Assembly: GCA_046724665.1 (NCBI GenBank)
Contig: JBKOWZ010000007.1
Span: 1 to 63,762, forward strand
Length of the DNA: 63,762 nt
Reading direction: 5' to 3'
From: Actinocrinis sp046724665
Lineage (GTDB): Bacteria > Actinomycetota > Actinomycetes > Streptomycetales > Catenulisporaceae
Within the stretch, counting starts at the first letter, position 1, and each line of letters opens with the position of its first letter. A model generated the notes under the pieces. The model did no database searches. It was given only the letters and a program-made list of their open reading frames with translations, and was not told the DNA's origin. Both the position numbers and the translations under genes were made by a program. This document shows positions 8,670 through 17,756 of the stretch, piece by piece.

Positions 8670-10733
8670 TCAGCCGCCGTTGCCCAGGTTGGGGATGAGC
8701 AGCACCTGCTTGAGCCCGGTCGCCTCCGGGTGCTGCGCGCCCCACTGCTCCAGCATCCCGGCGAGCGTGCCGTCGCCGACGATGATCCGCAGCGGCGTGG
8801 GCGACTCGGCCAGGATGCCCTCAAGCGCCGAGAGTGCCTTGAGCTGGTCCGCAGTCGTCGCCCCGTCGGGGAAGGTGCCCAGGTTCTCCAGCTTGTCGAG
8901 CTGGTAGATCTGCGGCGAGATCTCCCCGTCGTCGCGGTTGAGCGTCGCCATGACCAGCGAGAGGTTGATGTTCTCCAGCGAGTGGTTCTCCCACACGGTC
9001 AGCGTCGGCTGGCCGTCGCCGAGCAGGCCGCGCGCCTTGAGGGTGCTCATCGCGTCGCGGTTCGACGGGAAGATGTACCGGCCGCTCGACCACACCCGGG
9101 CCCAGGTGGTGTGCGCCCCCGGCTTCATTTGCGCATAGCTGAACGAGATCGGGCCGTGCCAGAAGCTGTCCGTCGCGGCGAACCCGGCGAGGACGGCGCA
9201 GCAGCCCAGCGCCGCGCCGACCAGGCCGCGGCTCGGCAGCGCCGGCCGGCGCAGCAGGTGTCCGGCCGTGCCCACGCCGACCAGCGCCACGATCACCCAG
9301 GCCTGCACGGCCTTCTCGAAGTAGTACGAGGTGGTATGGATGGTCGCTCGCTGATAAGCCCAGAACGCGAGCACGGCGAGGCCGCAGGCGGCGCCGCTGA
9401 CCAGCGCGGCCATCGCCGAGGGCCGCCGCCGCGCGGCCGCCGTCGCGAAGCCGGCCAGCGAGAGCACCCCGATGACGGCGAGGCTGTAGCCGGACATCGG
9501 GATGGCGAAACCGATGCTCAGCGCGGCCTGGCTCGACTGGAGGCCGCTGGCCTTCGCGGACAGCAGTTCGGACAGCGACACCGGCAGGGCGACCACGGCC
9601 GCCGCCACGGCGAGCCGCCAGTGCGGCAGCCAGCGCTTGCGGTAGACCACCGCGGACACCAGCAGGATGAGCGCGACGAACGGCGCGAACAACTCATAGG
9701 TCAGGAAGATCGCGACGGTCAGCGAGGCCATCAGCAGGATGTGCAGCCTGCCGTCGGCCGGCGGCCGCAGCGCGCAGGCGGCGAGCAGCGCCAGCAGGCC
9801 CATGCCGAAGATCTGCGGGTCCCAGCCGCACCAGATCGAGGTGGTCAGCACGCCGGTGCACAGGAACGAGGCGATCGCCGCGGTCATGAAGGTGCGCCGC
9901 CACCCGGCCATCGCCGGTCCGGCCACCCAGCGGGCGCCCCAGGCCACGCACAGCACGAAGAAGCCGTAGCCCAGACAGGTGTAGATCTCGTACCGCAGCA
10001 GCTCCGCGGTCGGGCTGCCCGGGTCGCTGCGGGACATGACGAAGATGTCCAGCAGTGCATAGGTGTAGTGCTGGCCGGGCGGGTAGACCGCGAGCATCCC
10101 CGGGTCCACGATGGACTTGGCCTTGCCCTGGAGCAGATAGGTGTAGCCGCCGATGCGGTGAATCGTGTCGAACAGGCTGTAGTGCCTCACCCGGTCGCCG
10201 GTCAGCGCGGCGAACGCCAGCCGGTGGCCCGGGCTCGCGTTCCAGAGCGGTCCGAACGCCACCGCGCTGCCGGCCGCGGCCGCCCCGAGCAGCACGAGGT
10301 CGCTGCCCAGCAACCGCCTCGGCCAGCGCGGACGGCGTCCGAGCACGACCCCGAGGGCCAGCAGCACGGTCAGCGCGGTGCCGCCGATCGCGACCGGATT
10401 CAGTCCGAACGGCCAGTACGAGAACAGGATGCCGGCGGCGATCGCCGCCCCGATGAGCAGCCCGCAGGTGACCATCAACCGGTCGAGGACGGTGCCACCC
10501 ATGCGCAACAGGCCACCGGTGACGTACACGATGACGACTATCAGCAACGCGTCCGCGTGCAGGAGGTGGGTGACCACGGGCAGCGCCCAGGCGGCCGCCA
10601 GCAGGCCGCCGATCAGCCGGGGGTCGCGACCGGAGATGCGGCGTTCGGCGATCACGCGTGCGGGGACCGCGCGCTGTCGGGGCAGCTGGTCCGGGGCGGA
10701 GCGAGCCCAGCGGCCCTGCACTTGTGATCCCAT
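8670..10733 (-). CDS. Large polytopic membrane protein, GT-C glycosyltransferase-like
   Basis: This 687-residue protein has at least ten hydrophobic segments up to about residue 500, then a soluble domain. The first loop after the early membrane segments is followed by a stretch with YSLFDTIHRIGGYTYLLQG and YPPGQHYTYAL, the kind of large loop seen in polyprenyl-phosphate-sugar-using GT-C enzymes. No definitive catalytic DxD was assigned, so glycosyltransferase is a guess supported mainly by position beside GT2, DUF2304 and dTDP-rhamnose genes. It converges on mca with 27 bases between stops and is divergent from the DUF2304 gene. Confidence 0.6.
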   Translation of the reverse strand: MGSQVQGRWARSAPDQLPRQRAVPARVIAERRISGRDPRLIGGLLAAAWALPVVTHLLHADALLIVVIVYVTGGLLRMGGTVLDRLMVTCGLLIGAAIAAGILFSYWPFGLNPVAIGGTALTVLLALGVVLGRRPRWPRRLLGSDLVLLGAAAAGSAVAFGPLWNASPGHRLAFAALTGDRVRHYSLFDTIHRIGGYTYLLQGKAKSIVDPGMLAVYPPGQHYTYALLDIFVMSRSDPGSPTAELLRYEIYTCLGYGFFVLCVAWGARWVAGPAMAGWRRTFMTAAIASFLCTGVLTTSIWCGWDPQIFGMGLLALLAACALRPPADGRLHILLMASLTVAIFLTYELFAPFVALILLVSAVVYRKRWLPHWRLAVAAAVVALPVSLSELLSAKASGLQSSQAALSIGFAIPMSGYSLAVIGVLSLAGFATAAARRRPSAMAALVSGAACGLAVLAFWAYQRATIHTTSYYFEKAVQAWVIVALVGVGTAGHLLRRPALPSRGLVGAALGCCAVLAGFAATDSFWHGPISFSYAQMKPGAHTTWARVWSSGRYIFPSNRDAMSTLKARGLLGDGQPTLTVWENHSLENINLSLVMATLNRDDGEISPQIYQLDKLENLGTFPDGATTADQLKALSALEGILAESPTPLRIIVGDGTLAGMLEQWGAQHPEATGLKQVLLIPNLGNGG

Positions 10734-10961
10734 GTCGATGGCACCTCGTGTCGGAATCAGAAGCCCACCCCCATTGGTCGGCTGCGACAGTGTAGGCGGG
10801 TGAGCGGGGGTGATGTCATCCAGAAGGACGCATCACTTCCGAACTGAAACGGTAGCGGGGCCGGTGCAACCGCTCGGCGCGAGATAGTCGCCATATCGGG
10901 TGGCCGCGCTCGATACACCGGTTCGGGCGTGACAGAATCCGGCATGCAGAGAGGAGGACCG

Positions 10962-11318
10962 ATGAATCTGACGATCCTCACCGGGGCCACGGCGCTGCTG
11001 TTCCTCGGGTTCATCTTCGAACTGGTCCGCCGGCGCCGGCTGCGCGAGAAGTACGCGGTGCTGTGGATCTTCGTCGCCGTCGTCGTGCTGGGACTCGGCC
11101 TCTTCCCGCGCGCGCTGAACCGGGTGGCCATCGCGGTCGGCGTGGCCAACGGGGTGAGCCTCGTGCTGTTCTTCGGCGTGATGTTCCTCCTGCTGGTCTG
11201 CCTGCACCTGAGCTGGGAGGCCAGCCGGCTCGAGGACGAGACCCGCGTGCTGGCCGAGGAGATCGCCCTGCTGCGGCTGCGGCTTGACGAACAGATCGAG
11301 GAGCGGTCGGCGTCGTGA
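10962..11318 (+). CDS. DUF2304 family membrane protein
   Basis: This 118-residue protein has three transmembrane helices and a charged C-terminal tail predicted to be helical or coiled (SRLEDETRVLAEEIALLRLR). The start ATG 10962 has a strong GAGGAGG just upstream. DUF2304 proteins are typically encoded next to a dolichyl-phosphate-mannose-synthase-like GT2, and here the stop overlaps the GT2 start (GTGA). They probably work together as a membrane partner and a sugar-lipid synthase; the reaction is inferred, not shown. Confidence 0.85.
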   Translation: MNLTILTGATALLFLGFIFELVRRRRLREKYAVLWIFVAVVVLGLGLFPRALNRVAIAVGVANGVSLVLFFGVMFLLLVCLHLSWEASRLEDETRVLAEEIALLRLRLDEQIEERSAS

Positions 11319-12058
11319 CGGATACCCTGAGCGCGCAGCCCCGGACCGAGGCGGCACCGGGTTCGGCGGCACGGGTCTTGATCATAGTACCGGCCTGGAA
11401 CGAGGCCGAGTCGATCGCGACCGTGGTCGCGGAGATCCATGGCGCGCTGCCGTTCGTCGATGTGCTGGTGGTGGACGACGGGTCCACCGACGGAACGGCC
11501 AAGGTCGCGCGCGATGCCGGCGCCGTCGCCCTGACGCTGCCGTACAACCTCGGCGTCGGCGGCGCGATGCGCCTGGGCTACCGCTACGCGCGTGACCACG
11601 ACTATGACATCGCTATCCAGGTAGACGCCGACGGGCAGCACGACCCCGCGTACGTACCGAAGCTAATCGACGCCCTGTCGGATTCGTCGCTGGCCATCGG
11701 CGCGCGTTTCGCCGGGGAGGGCGACTACCAGGTGCACGGCCCGCGCAAGTGGGCGATGAGCATGCTTTCGTGGGTGCTCTCCAGGTTCGCGCACACGAAG
11801 CTGACGGATACGACGTCCGGCTTCCGTGCCTGCGACCGGGACCTGATCAACCTGTTCGCCGAGTGGTACCCGGTCGAGTACCTGGGTGACACCGTCGAGA
11901 CGCTGGTACGCGCGGTGCGCCTCGGTTACCGCGTCAGCCAGATTCCCGTGGCGATGCGTGCACGCCAGAACGGCACCCCGAGCCAGTCTCCGTTCAAGGC
12001 GATGCTTTACCTCGGCCGCGCCTTCCTGACGCTGTTCCTCGCGCTCGTCCGCCGCTGA
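11315..12058 (+). CDS. GT2 glycosyltransferase, polyprenyl-phosphate sugar synthase-like
   Basis: This 247-residue GT-A enzyme resembles DPM1-type synthases that move a sugar from a nucleotide donor to polyprenyl phosphate. It shows the N-terminal VPAWNEAESI, the DDGSTDGT loop and the metal-binding DADGQHDP. It lacks the C-terminal membrane helices of longer homologues, and the upstream DUF2304 protein could supply the membrane anchor. The GTG start overlaps the DUF2304 stop by 4 bases. It converges with the GT2 gene on the opposite strand, leaving 15 bases between stops. Confidence 0.88.
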   Translation: MTDTLSAQPRTEAAPGSAARVLIIVPAWNEAESIATVVAEIHGALPFVDVLVVDDGSTDGTAKVARDAGAVALTLPYNLGVGGAMRLGYRYARDHDYDIAIQVDADGQHDPAYVPKLIDALSDSSLAIGARFAGEGDYQVHGPRKWAMSMLSWVLSRFAHTKLTDTTSGFRACDRDLINLFAEWYPVEYLGDTVETLVRAVRLGYRVSQIPVAMRARQNGTPSQSPFKAMLYLGRAFLTLFLALVRR

Positions 12059-12073
12059 GGCGATCGAGGTAAC

Positions 12074-12982
12074 TCAGGAGCCGAGGCGGCTGCTCGGCGA
12101 GGTGGCGTAACGCAGCAACTGCCGCACCGAATCCGGTCGGCCCTGCTTCGCGGCGGAGGGCACCAGGCTCAGCGCGTGCAGCCGGGCCGAGCGGTGGCGG
12201 CGGGAGACCGCCGCGGCCTCGGTCCAGCCGATGGCGTCGAGGTGGTCCGCGGTCTCCAGGAAGAAGGCGCGCGCCTCGGCGAAGCGGCGGCCGTCGATCG
12301 CCTGCCTGGCCGATTCGCTGGCGGTGTGCCTGCGGTACCGGAAGCACACGTGGTCCCCGGCGACCAGCGTCTCGCCCCGCTCGACCAGCTTGACGATGAG
12401 GTCGAGATCCTGGATCACCTCGAGGTCCTCGCGGAAGTTCACCGCGGCCACCGCGTCGGTGCGCCAGCACAGCGAGGGGAAGTACAACCAGTTGCCGCGC
12501 AGCAGGCTCACCGCGAGTTCCTGGCCGTGCATCACGTGCGGCCCCGGGCCCTTCGGCGCGTAGATCCGCCGCTTCGTCCGGTCCACCAGGCCGCCCGGGA
12601 CGACCCGGCCGGCCTCGTCGATGATCTCCACGCCCGGCTGGATGAGTCCCGCGCCGGGGCTGAGCGCCTCGAGCCGACGGATCGTCGCGACGTAGTCCGG
12701 CAGCATCAGGTCGTCGCAGCCCATCATGACCATCCGGTCGCGTTTGGCCAGCTCGACGCACTTGCGGAAGTTGCCGGTCACGCCGAGGTTCACCGGGTTG
12801 CGCTGGTAGTCGACCCGCTGGTCGCCGAGCGCGGCGAACCACTCCGGCACGCCGGCCGCCTCGCCGTCGTCCACCACGGTCAGGTGCCAGTCCGGGTCGC
12901 TCTGCGCCAGGACGCTGCGCACCGCCGCCTGCATCATGCCGACATCGCCGTAGTACGGCATCATGATGTCGATGCTCGGCAT
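12074..12982 (-). CDS. GT2 glycosyltransferase
   Basis: This 302-residue family-2 glycosyltransferase begins with IDIMMPYYGDVGMMQAAVRS, has the nucleotide-binding VVDDGE segment and an acidic DDLMLPDY motif at the DxD position. It ends in a basic C-terminus. It lies 13 bases downstream of rfbD in the minus-strand operon rfbB-rfbD-GT2, suggesting that it uses dTDP-rhamnose or adds the next residue of a rhamnose-containing glycan. Donor and acceptor are not deducible from sequence. Confidence 0.85.
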   Translation of the reverse strand: MPSIDIMMPYYGDVGMMQAAVRSVLAQSDPDWHLTVVDDGEAAGVPEWFAALGDQRVDYQRNPVNLGVTGNFRKCVELAKRDRMVMMGCDDLMLPDYVATIRRLEALSPGAGLIQPGVEIIDEAGRVVPGGLVDRTKRRIYAPKGPGPHVMHGQELAVSLLRGNWLYFPSLCWRTDAVAAVNFREDLEVIQDLDLIVKLVERGETLVAGDHVCFRYRRHTASESARQAIDGRRFAEARAFFLETADHLDAIGWTEAAAVSRRHRSARLHALSLVPSAAKQGRPDSVRQLLRYATSPSSRLGS

Positions 12983-12995
12983 CTGAGATCCCTGT

Positions 12996-13874
12996 CTAAC
13001 GGCTCTGGCCGTTCAAGAAGTCCGCCAGCGACACGCGCCAGTCCGGCAGCGGCTCAAGACCGGCAGCCGCCCAGCGCCCGTGGCCGAGCACGCTGTACGA
13101 CGGCCGCGGCGCGGGGCGCGGGAAGCGGTCGCTCGTGGTCGGGCGCACCCGGTCCGGATCGAGCCCGGTCAGCTCGAACGCCGCGCGGGCCAGGCCGTAC
13201 CAGCTCGTCTCGCCCGAGCTGGTGCCGTGGTACGCCCCGGCCGGCGCCCGGCCGGCCAGCGCCGCCTCGCCAAGCGCGATCAGCTGCCGGGCCAGCGCGC
13301 GCGCCCACGTCGGCTGGCCGCGCTGGTCGTCCACCACATCCAGGAACTCACGCTGCTTCGCGGCGTTGAGGATCGTCGCGACGAAGTTCTTGCCGTGCTC
13401 GCCGTACAGCCACGCGGTGCGCACCACGTACCCGGATTTCGGCAGGGTTTCGAACACCGCCTGCTCTCCGACCAGCTTTCCGCGGCCGTACGCGTTGATC
13501 GGACCGGTCGGGGCGTCCTCGGGGATCGGCGCGGTCGCGTCGCCCGGGAAGACGTAGTCCGTGGACACGTGCAGCAGTACCGCGCCCGAGTCAGCGCACG
13601 CGGACGCCAAGTACCGCACCGCCGCCCCGTTGACCGTCGTCGCCGCCGCCTCGCTGCTCTCCGCGCCGTCCACGTCGGTCCACGCCGCGGCGTTCACGAC
13701 TACATCCGCGCTCCCGACCGCCGACTTGAGCGCGGTCGGGTCGGTGATGTCCAGTTCGCCGCGGCCGAGTGCGCGCACCTCGCCCGCGCCGCTCGTGGCG
13801 AGCAGGTCCGCGACCTCCCGGCCGAGCATGCCGCGTGCGCCGGTCACCAGCCAGCGGGGCGTACCCTGCGGCAT
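12996..13874 (-). CDS. rfbD: dTDP-4-dehydrorhamnose reductase
   Basis: This 292-residue short-chain dehydrogenase/reductase catalyses the last step of dTDP-L-rhamnose synthesis (NADPH reduction of dTDP-4-keto-L-rhamnose). It has the Rossmann motif TGARGMLG, the conserved NAAAWTDVDGAE, and the catalytic YVFPGD ... Y-xxx-K (INAYGRGKLVGE). Its ATG directly follows the rfbB stop with no intervening base, showing an operon. rfbC is not in the window. Confidence 0.94.
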   Translation of the reverse strand: MPQGTPRWLVTGARGMLGREVADLLATSGAGEVRALGRGELDITDPTALKSAVGSADVVVNAAAWTDVDGAESSEAAATTVNGAAVRYLASACADSGAVLLHVSTDYVFPGDATAPIPEDAPTGPINAYGRGKLVGEQAVFETLPKSGYVVRTAWLYGEHGKNFVATILNAAKQREFLDVVDDQRGQPTWARALARQLIALGEAALAGRAPAGAYHGTSSGETSWYGLARAAFELTGLDPDRVRPTTSDRFPRPAPRPSYSVLGHGRWAAAGLEPLPDWRVSLADFLNGQSR

Positions 13875-14864
13875 CTACAGGGCCGCCTTCGCCTTGAGCG
13901 GCTCCCACCAGGCGCGATTCTCCCGGTACCACGCGACCGTGCGGGCCAGCCCCTCGTCGAAGGAGACCTTCGGGGTGTAGCCGAGCTCGCTGCTGATCTT
14001 CGTGATGTCCAGCGAGTAGCGCCGGTCGTGGCCCTTGCGGTCCGGCACGTTGTCCACGCTGCCCCAGTCGGCGCCGCAGGCGTCCAGCAGACGCTGCGTC
14101 AGCTCCTTGTTGGTCAGCTCGGTGCCGCCGCCGATGTTGTACACCTCGCCGGCCCGGCCCTTGGTCAGCACCAGGTGGATGCCGCGCACGTGGTCCGAGA
14201 CGTGCAGCCAGTCGCGCACGTTGCCGCCGTCGCCGTACAGCGGCACCCGGCCGCCGTCCAGCAGGTTCGTGACGAACAGCGGGATCATCTTCTCCGGGAA
14301 GTGGTAGTGCCCGTAGTTGTTCGAGCAGCGGGTCACCACGACGTCGAGCTTGTGCGTGCGGTGCGCGGACAGCACCAGCAGGTCCGAGCCGGCCTTCGCC
14401 GCCGAGTACGGCGAGTTCGGCGCCAGCGGCCACTGCTCGGTCCACGAGCCCTCGTCGATCGAGCCGTAGACCTCGTCGGTGGACACGTGCAGGAAGCGCG
14501 CGATCCCGTTGCGGCGCGCCGCGTCCAGCAGCGTCTGCGTGCCGAGCACGTTGGTGGTGACGAAATCGGATGCCCCGGCGATCGAGCGGTCCACGTGCGA
14601 CTCGGCCGCGAAGTGCACGATCGCGTCGTGTCCCGGCAGCACGTGGTCGAGCAGCTCCGGGTTGTTGATGTCGCCGCGCACGAAGGTGTAGCGCGGGTCG
14701 TCGGCCACCGGCGCGAGATTCGCCAGGTTGCCGGAATAGGTCAGCTTGTCGTACACGGTCACCTGGTAGTCCGCGGCCGAGCCGTCGTCCAGGTTCCCCG
14801 CGAGCAGCGCGCGAACGTACTCCGAGCCGATGAAACCGGCCCCGCCGGTTACCAGGATCTTCAT
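13875..14864 (-). CDS. rfbB: dTDP-glucose 4,6-dehydratase
   Basis: This 329-residue extended SDR performs the second step of dTDP-L-rhamnose synthesis. It shows the N-terminal GGAGFIGS NAD motif, HFAAESHVDRSI, STDEVYG, the catalytic YSAAKAGSD and RCSNNYG. ATG 14864 (MKILVTGG) matches family starts; an ATG three codons upstream (14873) is equally close to a GGGGG sequence. It is first of the minus-strand operon rfbB-rfbD-GT2 and divergent from three GT2 genes. Confidence 0.95.
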   Translation of the reverse strand: MKILVTGGAGFIGSEYVRALLAGNLDDGSAADYQVTVYDKLTYSGNLANLAPVADDPRYTFVRGDINNPELLDHVLPGHDAIVHFAAESHVDRSIAGASDFVTTNVLGTQTLLDAARRNGIARFLHVSTDEVYGSIDEGSWTEQWPLAPNSPYSAAKAGSDLLVLSAHRTHKLDVVVTRCSNNYGHYHFPEKMIPLFVTNLLDGGRVPLYGDGGNVRDWLHVSDHVRGIHLVLTKGRAGEVYNIGGGTELTNKELTQRLLDACGADWGSVDNVPDRKGHDRRYSLDITKISSELGYTPKVSFDEGLARTVAWYRENRAWWEPLKAKAAL

Positions 14865-14961
14865 GACCGGCATCCTATCCACCCCCGCGAGCGCGGGGAT
14901 GGATAACCGGTGACCTGCGCTGATTAGCCACATGACGACGAAGCGGATACGCTCGGCCGCC

Positions 14962-15858
14962 ATGGGCCTGGCCATTGTGGCGATCCTGACCGCCTATCAC
15001 CCCGACGAGCGGCTGGCCGCGGTCGTCGAGTCCGCCCTCGCGGACTGCGCGCAGGTGATCGTCGCGGACAACACCCCCGAGGGTTCGCCGAGTCTGGCCG
15101 CGAAGCTGGACGACCCGCGCGTGCGGGTCATCCCGATCGGCCGGAACCTCGGGCTCGGCGGCGCGCTGAACGTCGCCGTCAGGCAACTGCCGCCGGACGC
15201 GCAGGCCGTGCTGCTGCTCGATCAGGACTCCGTGCTGCCCGAGGGGCTCGTCAGCGGCCTGGCTGCGCACCTGCGCGACGATCCGACGATCGGCATCGCC
15301 GCGCCGACGCCGTGGGACGCCAAGCACGAGGCCTTCTACAGCCTCGGCGACGGTTCGCACGACGCGGCCGTCGATCGCAAGGTCGTGATCACCTCGGGCA
15401 TGCTGGTGCGCCGCGACCTGATCGACCGCTTCCCGTTCCGCGAGGACCTCTTCAACGACTTCGTGGACATCGCGTTCTGCGTGGATGTCCGGCGCGGCGG
15501 CGCCCGCATCGTGCAGGACTACGGGATCAAGCTGCCGCACTCGATGGGCGACCGCCGCGAGCACAAGGTCGGCCCGCTCACCGTCCGCGTCATCCACTAC
15601 CCGGCTTGGCGGCACTACTGGATCGCCCGCAACGGGATGCGGTTCGCGCTGGACGAGCTGCGCGCGAACCCGCGCGGCGTCGCGCCGATGGCGGTCTTCC
15701 TCGGCCGCAAGTTCCTGTCCACCACGCTGTTCGAGCCGGACCGCCGCAATCACCTGCCCGCGCTGCTGCGCGGCGTGCGCGACGGCGCGCTGAACCGGGC
15801 CGCAGCGCGGTACCTGCCCGCGGGCGCCAGTCCGCCCGGACTGCGCATCAAGCCTTAA
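14962..15858 (+). CDS. Rhamnosyltransferase-like GT2, paralogue 1
   Basis: This 298-residue GT2 of the RfbF-like rhamnosyltransferase type carries TAYHPDERL at the start, VVADNTPEG, DQDSVLPE at the metal site, ITSGMLVRR, FREDLFNDFVDIAF and LPHSMGDRR. ATG 14962 places the GT domain 6-8 residues from the start as in the two paralogues that follow; ATG 14932 is an alternative. It is the first of three tandem paralogues and divergent from rfbB. A role in assembling a polyrhamnose or rhamnose-containing surface glycan is inferred from homology and context. Confidence 0.87.
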   Translation: MGLAIVAILTAYHPDERLAAVVESALADCAQVIVADNTPEGSPSLAAKLDDPRVRVIPIGRNLGLGGALNVAVRQLPPDAQAVLLLDQDSVLPEGLVSGLAAHLRDDPTIGIAAPTPWDAKHEAFYSLGDGSHDAAVDRKVVITSGMLVRRDLIDRFPFREDLFNDFVDIAFCVDVRRGGARIVQDYGIKLPHSMGDRREHKVGPLTVRVIHYPAWRHYWIARNGMRFALDELRANPRGVAPMAVFLGRKFLSTTLFEPDRRNHLPALLRGVRDGALNRAAARYLPAGASPPGLRIKP

Positions 15859-15861
15859 GGG

Positions 15862-16752
15862 GTGACCTCGTTGCGCATCGCCGCCGTCGCGACCGCGTAC
15901 CACCCGGACGACCGGCTCGCCGCCGTCGTCGAGTCCGCGCTGGAGACGTGCACGTATGTCGTGGTCGTCGATAACACTCCGGGCGCCGAACCGACGGTCG
16001 CCGACAAGCTTTCCGACTCCCGCGTCAAGGTCCTGCGCTCCGGCCAGAACGTCGGTCTCGCGGCGGCGCTGAACCAAGGCATCCGGGAGCTGCCGGACGA
16101 CGCCGAGGCGGTCCTGCTCCTCGATCAGGACTCCGTGCTGCCCGGGGACGTCGTGACCGCGCTGGCGGCTTACCTCGACGACTCGACGATCGGCATCGCC
16201 GCACCGACTCCCTGGGACTCCGCGCACGACTCCTCCTACGACTCGCTCGCCGCGCTGCGCGCCGAGGTCGCCGATCGCACCGATGTGATCACGTCCGGAA
16301 TGCTCATCCGGCGCGGCGCGCTCAAGCAGGTCGGCGACTTCCGCGAGGACTTCTTCGTCGATTTCGTGGACATCGACTTCTGCCTGCGCCTGCGCCGCAC
16401 CGGCCTGCGTATCGTGCAGGACCAGCGTCTGAAGCTGCCGCACTCGCTCGGCGATCGGCGCGTACACCGCCTCGGCACGTTACGCATCCAAGTGGTGCAT
16501 TACCCGGTGTGGCGGCTGTACTGGATCGCGCGCGGCGCCTCGACACTGTTGCGCGAGAACCTGCGGCGTGATCCGGCGTGGGCGGTCAAGGCCGTGCTGT
16601 TCCTCGCCTCATGGACCTGGCGCACCGCGGCGTTCGAGGACACGCGCGTGCGCCACGTCGTCGCGCTGCTTCGCGGCATGCGCGATGGACTGTTCGGCCG
16701 CGTCAGCCTCCGTTACCTGCCCGAGGGAGCCACCTACCGTGCCGCCCGCTGA
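15862..16752 (+). CDS. Rhamnosyltransferase-like GT2, paralogue 2
   Basis: This 296-residue enzyme shares every motif of its upstream neighbour: ATAYHPDDRL, VVDNTPG, LLDQDSVLPG, ITSGMLIRR, FREDFFVDFVDIDFC and LPHSLGDRR. It starts 3 bases after the paralogue 1 stop with GTG 15862. A TTG at 15871 has a better-spaced AAGGGG and would remove three residues. Gene order and shared motifs show local duplication. Different middle and C-terminal residues suggest different linkages or acceptors. Confidence 0.87.
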   Translation: MTSLRIAAVATAYHPDDRLAAVVESALETCTYVVVVDNTPGAEPTVADKLSDSRVKVLRSGQNVGLAAALNQGIRELPDDAEAVLLLDQDSVLPGDVVTALAAYLDDSTIGIAAPTPWDSAHDSSYDSLAALRAEVADRTDVITSGMLIRRGALKQVGDFREDFFVDFVDIDFCLRLRRTGLRIVQDQRLKLPHSLGDRRVHRLGTLRIQVVHYPVWRLYWIARGASTLLRENLRRDPAWAVKAVLFLASWTWRTAAFEDTRVRHVVALLRGMRDGLFGRVSLRYLPEGATYRAAR

Positions 16753-17656
16753 ACCGGCCGTCGGGCCGATCGCCGCCGTCGTCACCGCCTATCACCCGGA
16801 CGAGCGACTGGCGCAGGTCGTCGAGTCCGCGCTGGCGAGTTGCGCGCTGGTCGTCGTCGCGGACAACACGCCCGCGGACAGCGCCTCGGCCGCGGAGAAG
16901 CTGGACCACGCCAACGTCAGGGTGCTGCGCTCCGGGCGCAACCTCGGCCTGGCCGCCGCGCTCAACCTCGGCCTGCGCGAGGTGCCGCCGGACGCCGCCG
17001 CGGTGCTCTTCCTCGACCAGGACTCCCTGCTGCCCCCGGACCTGGTCGCCGGCCTGGCCGCCCACCTCGCGGCCGACCCGGCGATCGGCGTGGTCGGCCC
17101 CGCGCCGGTGGACGCCGAGAAGGGCGGCCAGTACGAGACCCTGTCGGTCCTGCACGGCGACGTCTCGGACCGCTACAGCGTCATCACCTCGGGCATGCTG
17201 GTGCGCCGCTCCTGCTTCGCCGAGGTGCCGGACTTCCGCGAGGACTTCTTCGTGGACTGCGTGGACATCGACTTCTGCCTGCGGCTGCGCCGCGCCGGAG
17301 TCCGGATCGTGCGGGACAAGAAGCTCGCCCTGCCGCACTCGATCGGCGACGGCCGCGACCACCGGCTGCTGTTCCTCCCGGTCCGCGTGCTGCACTACGC
17401 GGCCTGGCGGCACTACTGGGTCGCCCGCAACGGCATGGTGCTCACCCGCGAACACGGCCGCGCCCTGCCCGGCTTCGCGCTGATCAACGCGCTGTTCATG
17501 GCCCGCTGGCTGGCCGCGACCGCGGTGTTCGAACCCGAGCGCCGCACCCACGTCCGAGCGATCCTGCGCGGTCTGCGCGACGGTCTGACCGGCCGCACCG
17601 ACCTCTCGTACCTGCCCCCCGCGGCCGACTACCGGGGTACGGCAAGGCAAGTGTGA
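16739..17656 (+). CDS. Rhamnosyltransferase-like GT2, paralogue 3
   Basis: This 305-residue third copy again shows TAYHPDERL, VADNTPAD, FLDQDSLLPP, ITSGMLVRR, FREDFFVDCVDIDFC and LPHSIGDGR. GTG 16739 has a GAGGGAG nine bases upstream and overlaps the paralogue 2 stop by 14 bases, so the three genes are a translationally coupled operon. An 18-bp palindrome and then rfbA follow. The product probably adds dTDP-rhamnose to the same glycan as paralogues 1 and 2. Confidence 0.87.
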   Translation: MPPAEPAVGPIAAVVTAYHPDERLAQVVESALASCALVVVADNTPADSASAAEKLDHANVRVLRSGRNLGLAAALNLGLREVPPDAAAVLFLDQDSLLPPDLVAGLAAHLAADPAIGVVGPAPVDAEKGGQYETLSVLHGDVSDRYSVITSGMLVRRSCFAEVPDFREDFFVDCVDIDFCLRLRRAGVRIVRDKKLALPHSIGDGRDHRLLFLPVRVLHYAAWRHYWVARNGMVLTREHGRALPGFALINALFMARWLAATAVFEPERRTHVRAILRGLRDGLTGRTDLSYLPPAADYRGTARQV

Positions 17657-17663
17657 AGTGGTG

Positions 17664-17681
17664 TCCGCCGCCGGCGGCGGA
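17664..17681. other. 18-bp GC palindrome between GT2 paralogue 3 and rfbA
   Basis: TCCGCCGCC is followed directly by GGCGGCGGA, a perfect 18-bp palindrome 8 bases after the GT2 stop. As RNA it could fold into a 7-bp stem with a 4-base loop and act as a weak terminator; as DNA it could be an operator. Confidence 0.4.
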
Positions 17682-17756
17682 TGGATGATAGCTAGGCGGG
17701 AGCCGTCCGGTACCGTGGGTCCGGGTTCAGCACTTCGACCGTTAGGCTGTCAATCC

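Noticed and set aside
8655..8674. Hairpin GCTGAC/GTCAGC between mca and the membrane protein gene
   Set aside because: Only a 6-bp stem with an 8-base loop and no T tract, so not called a terminator.
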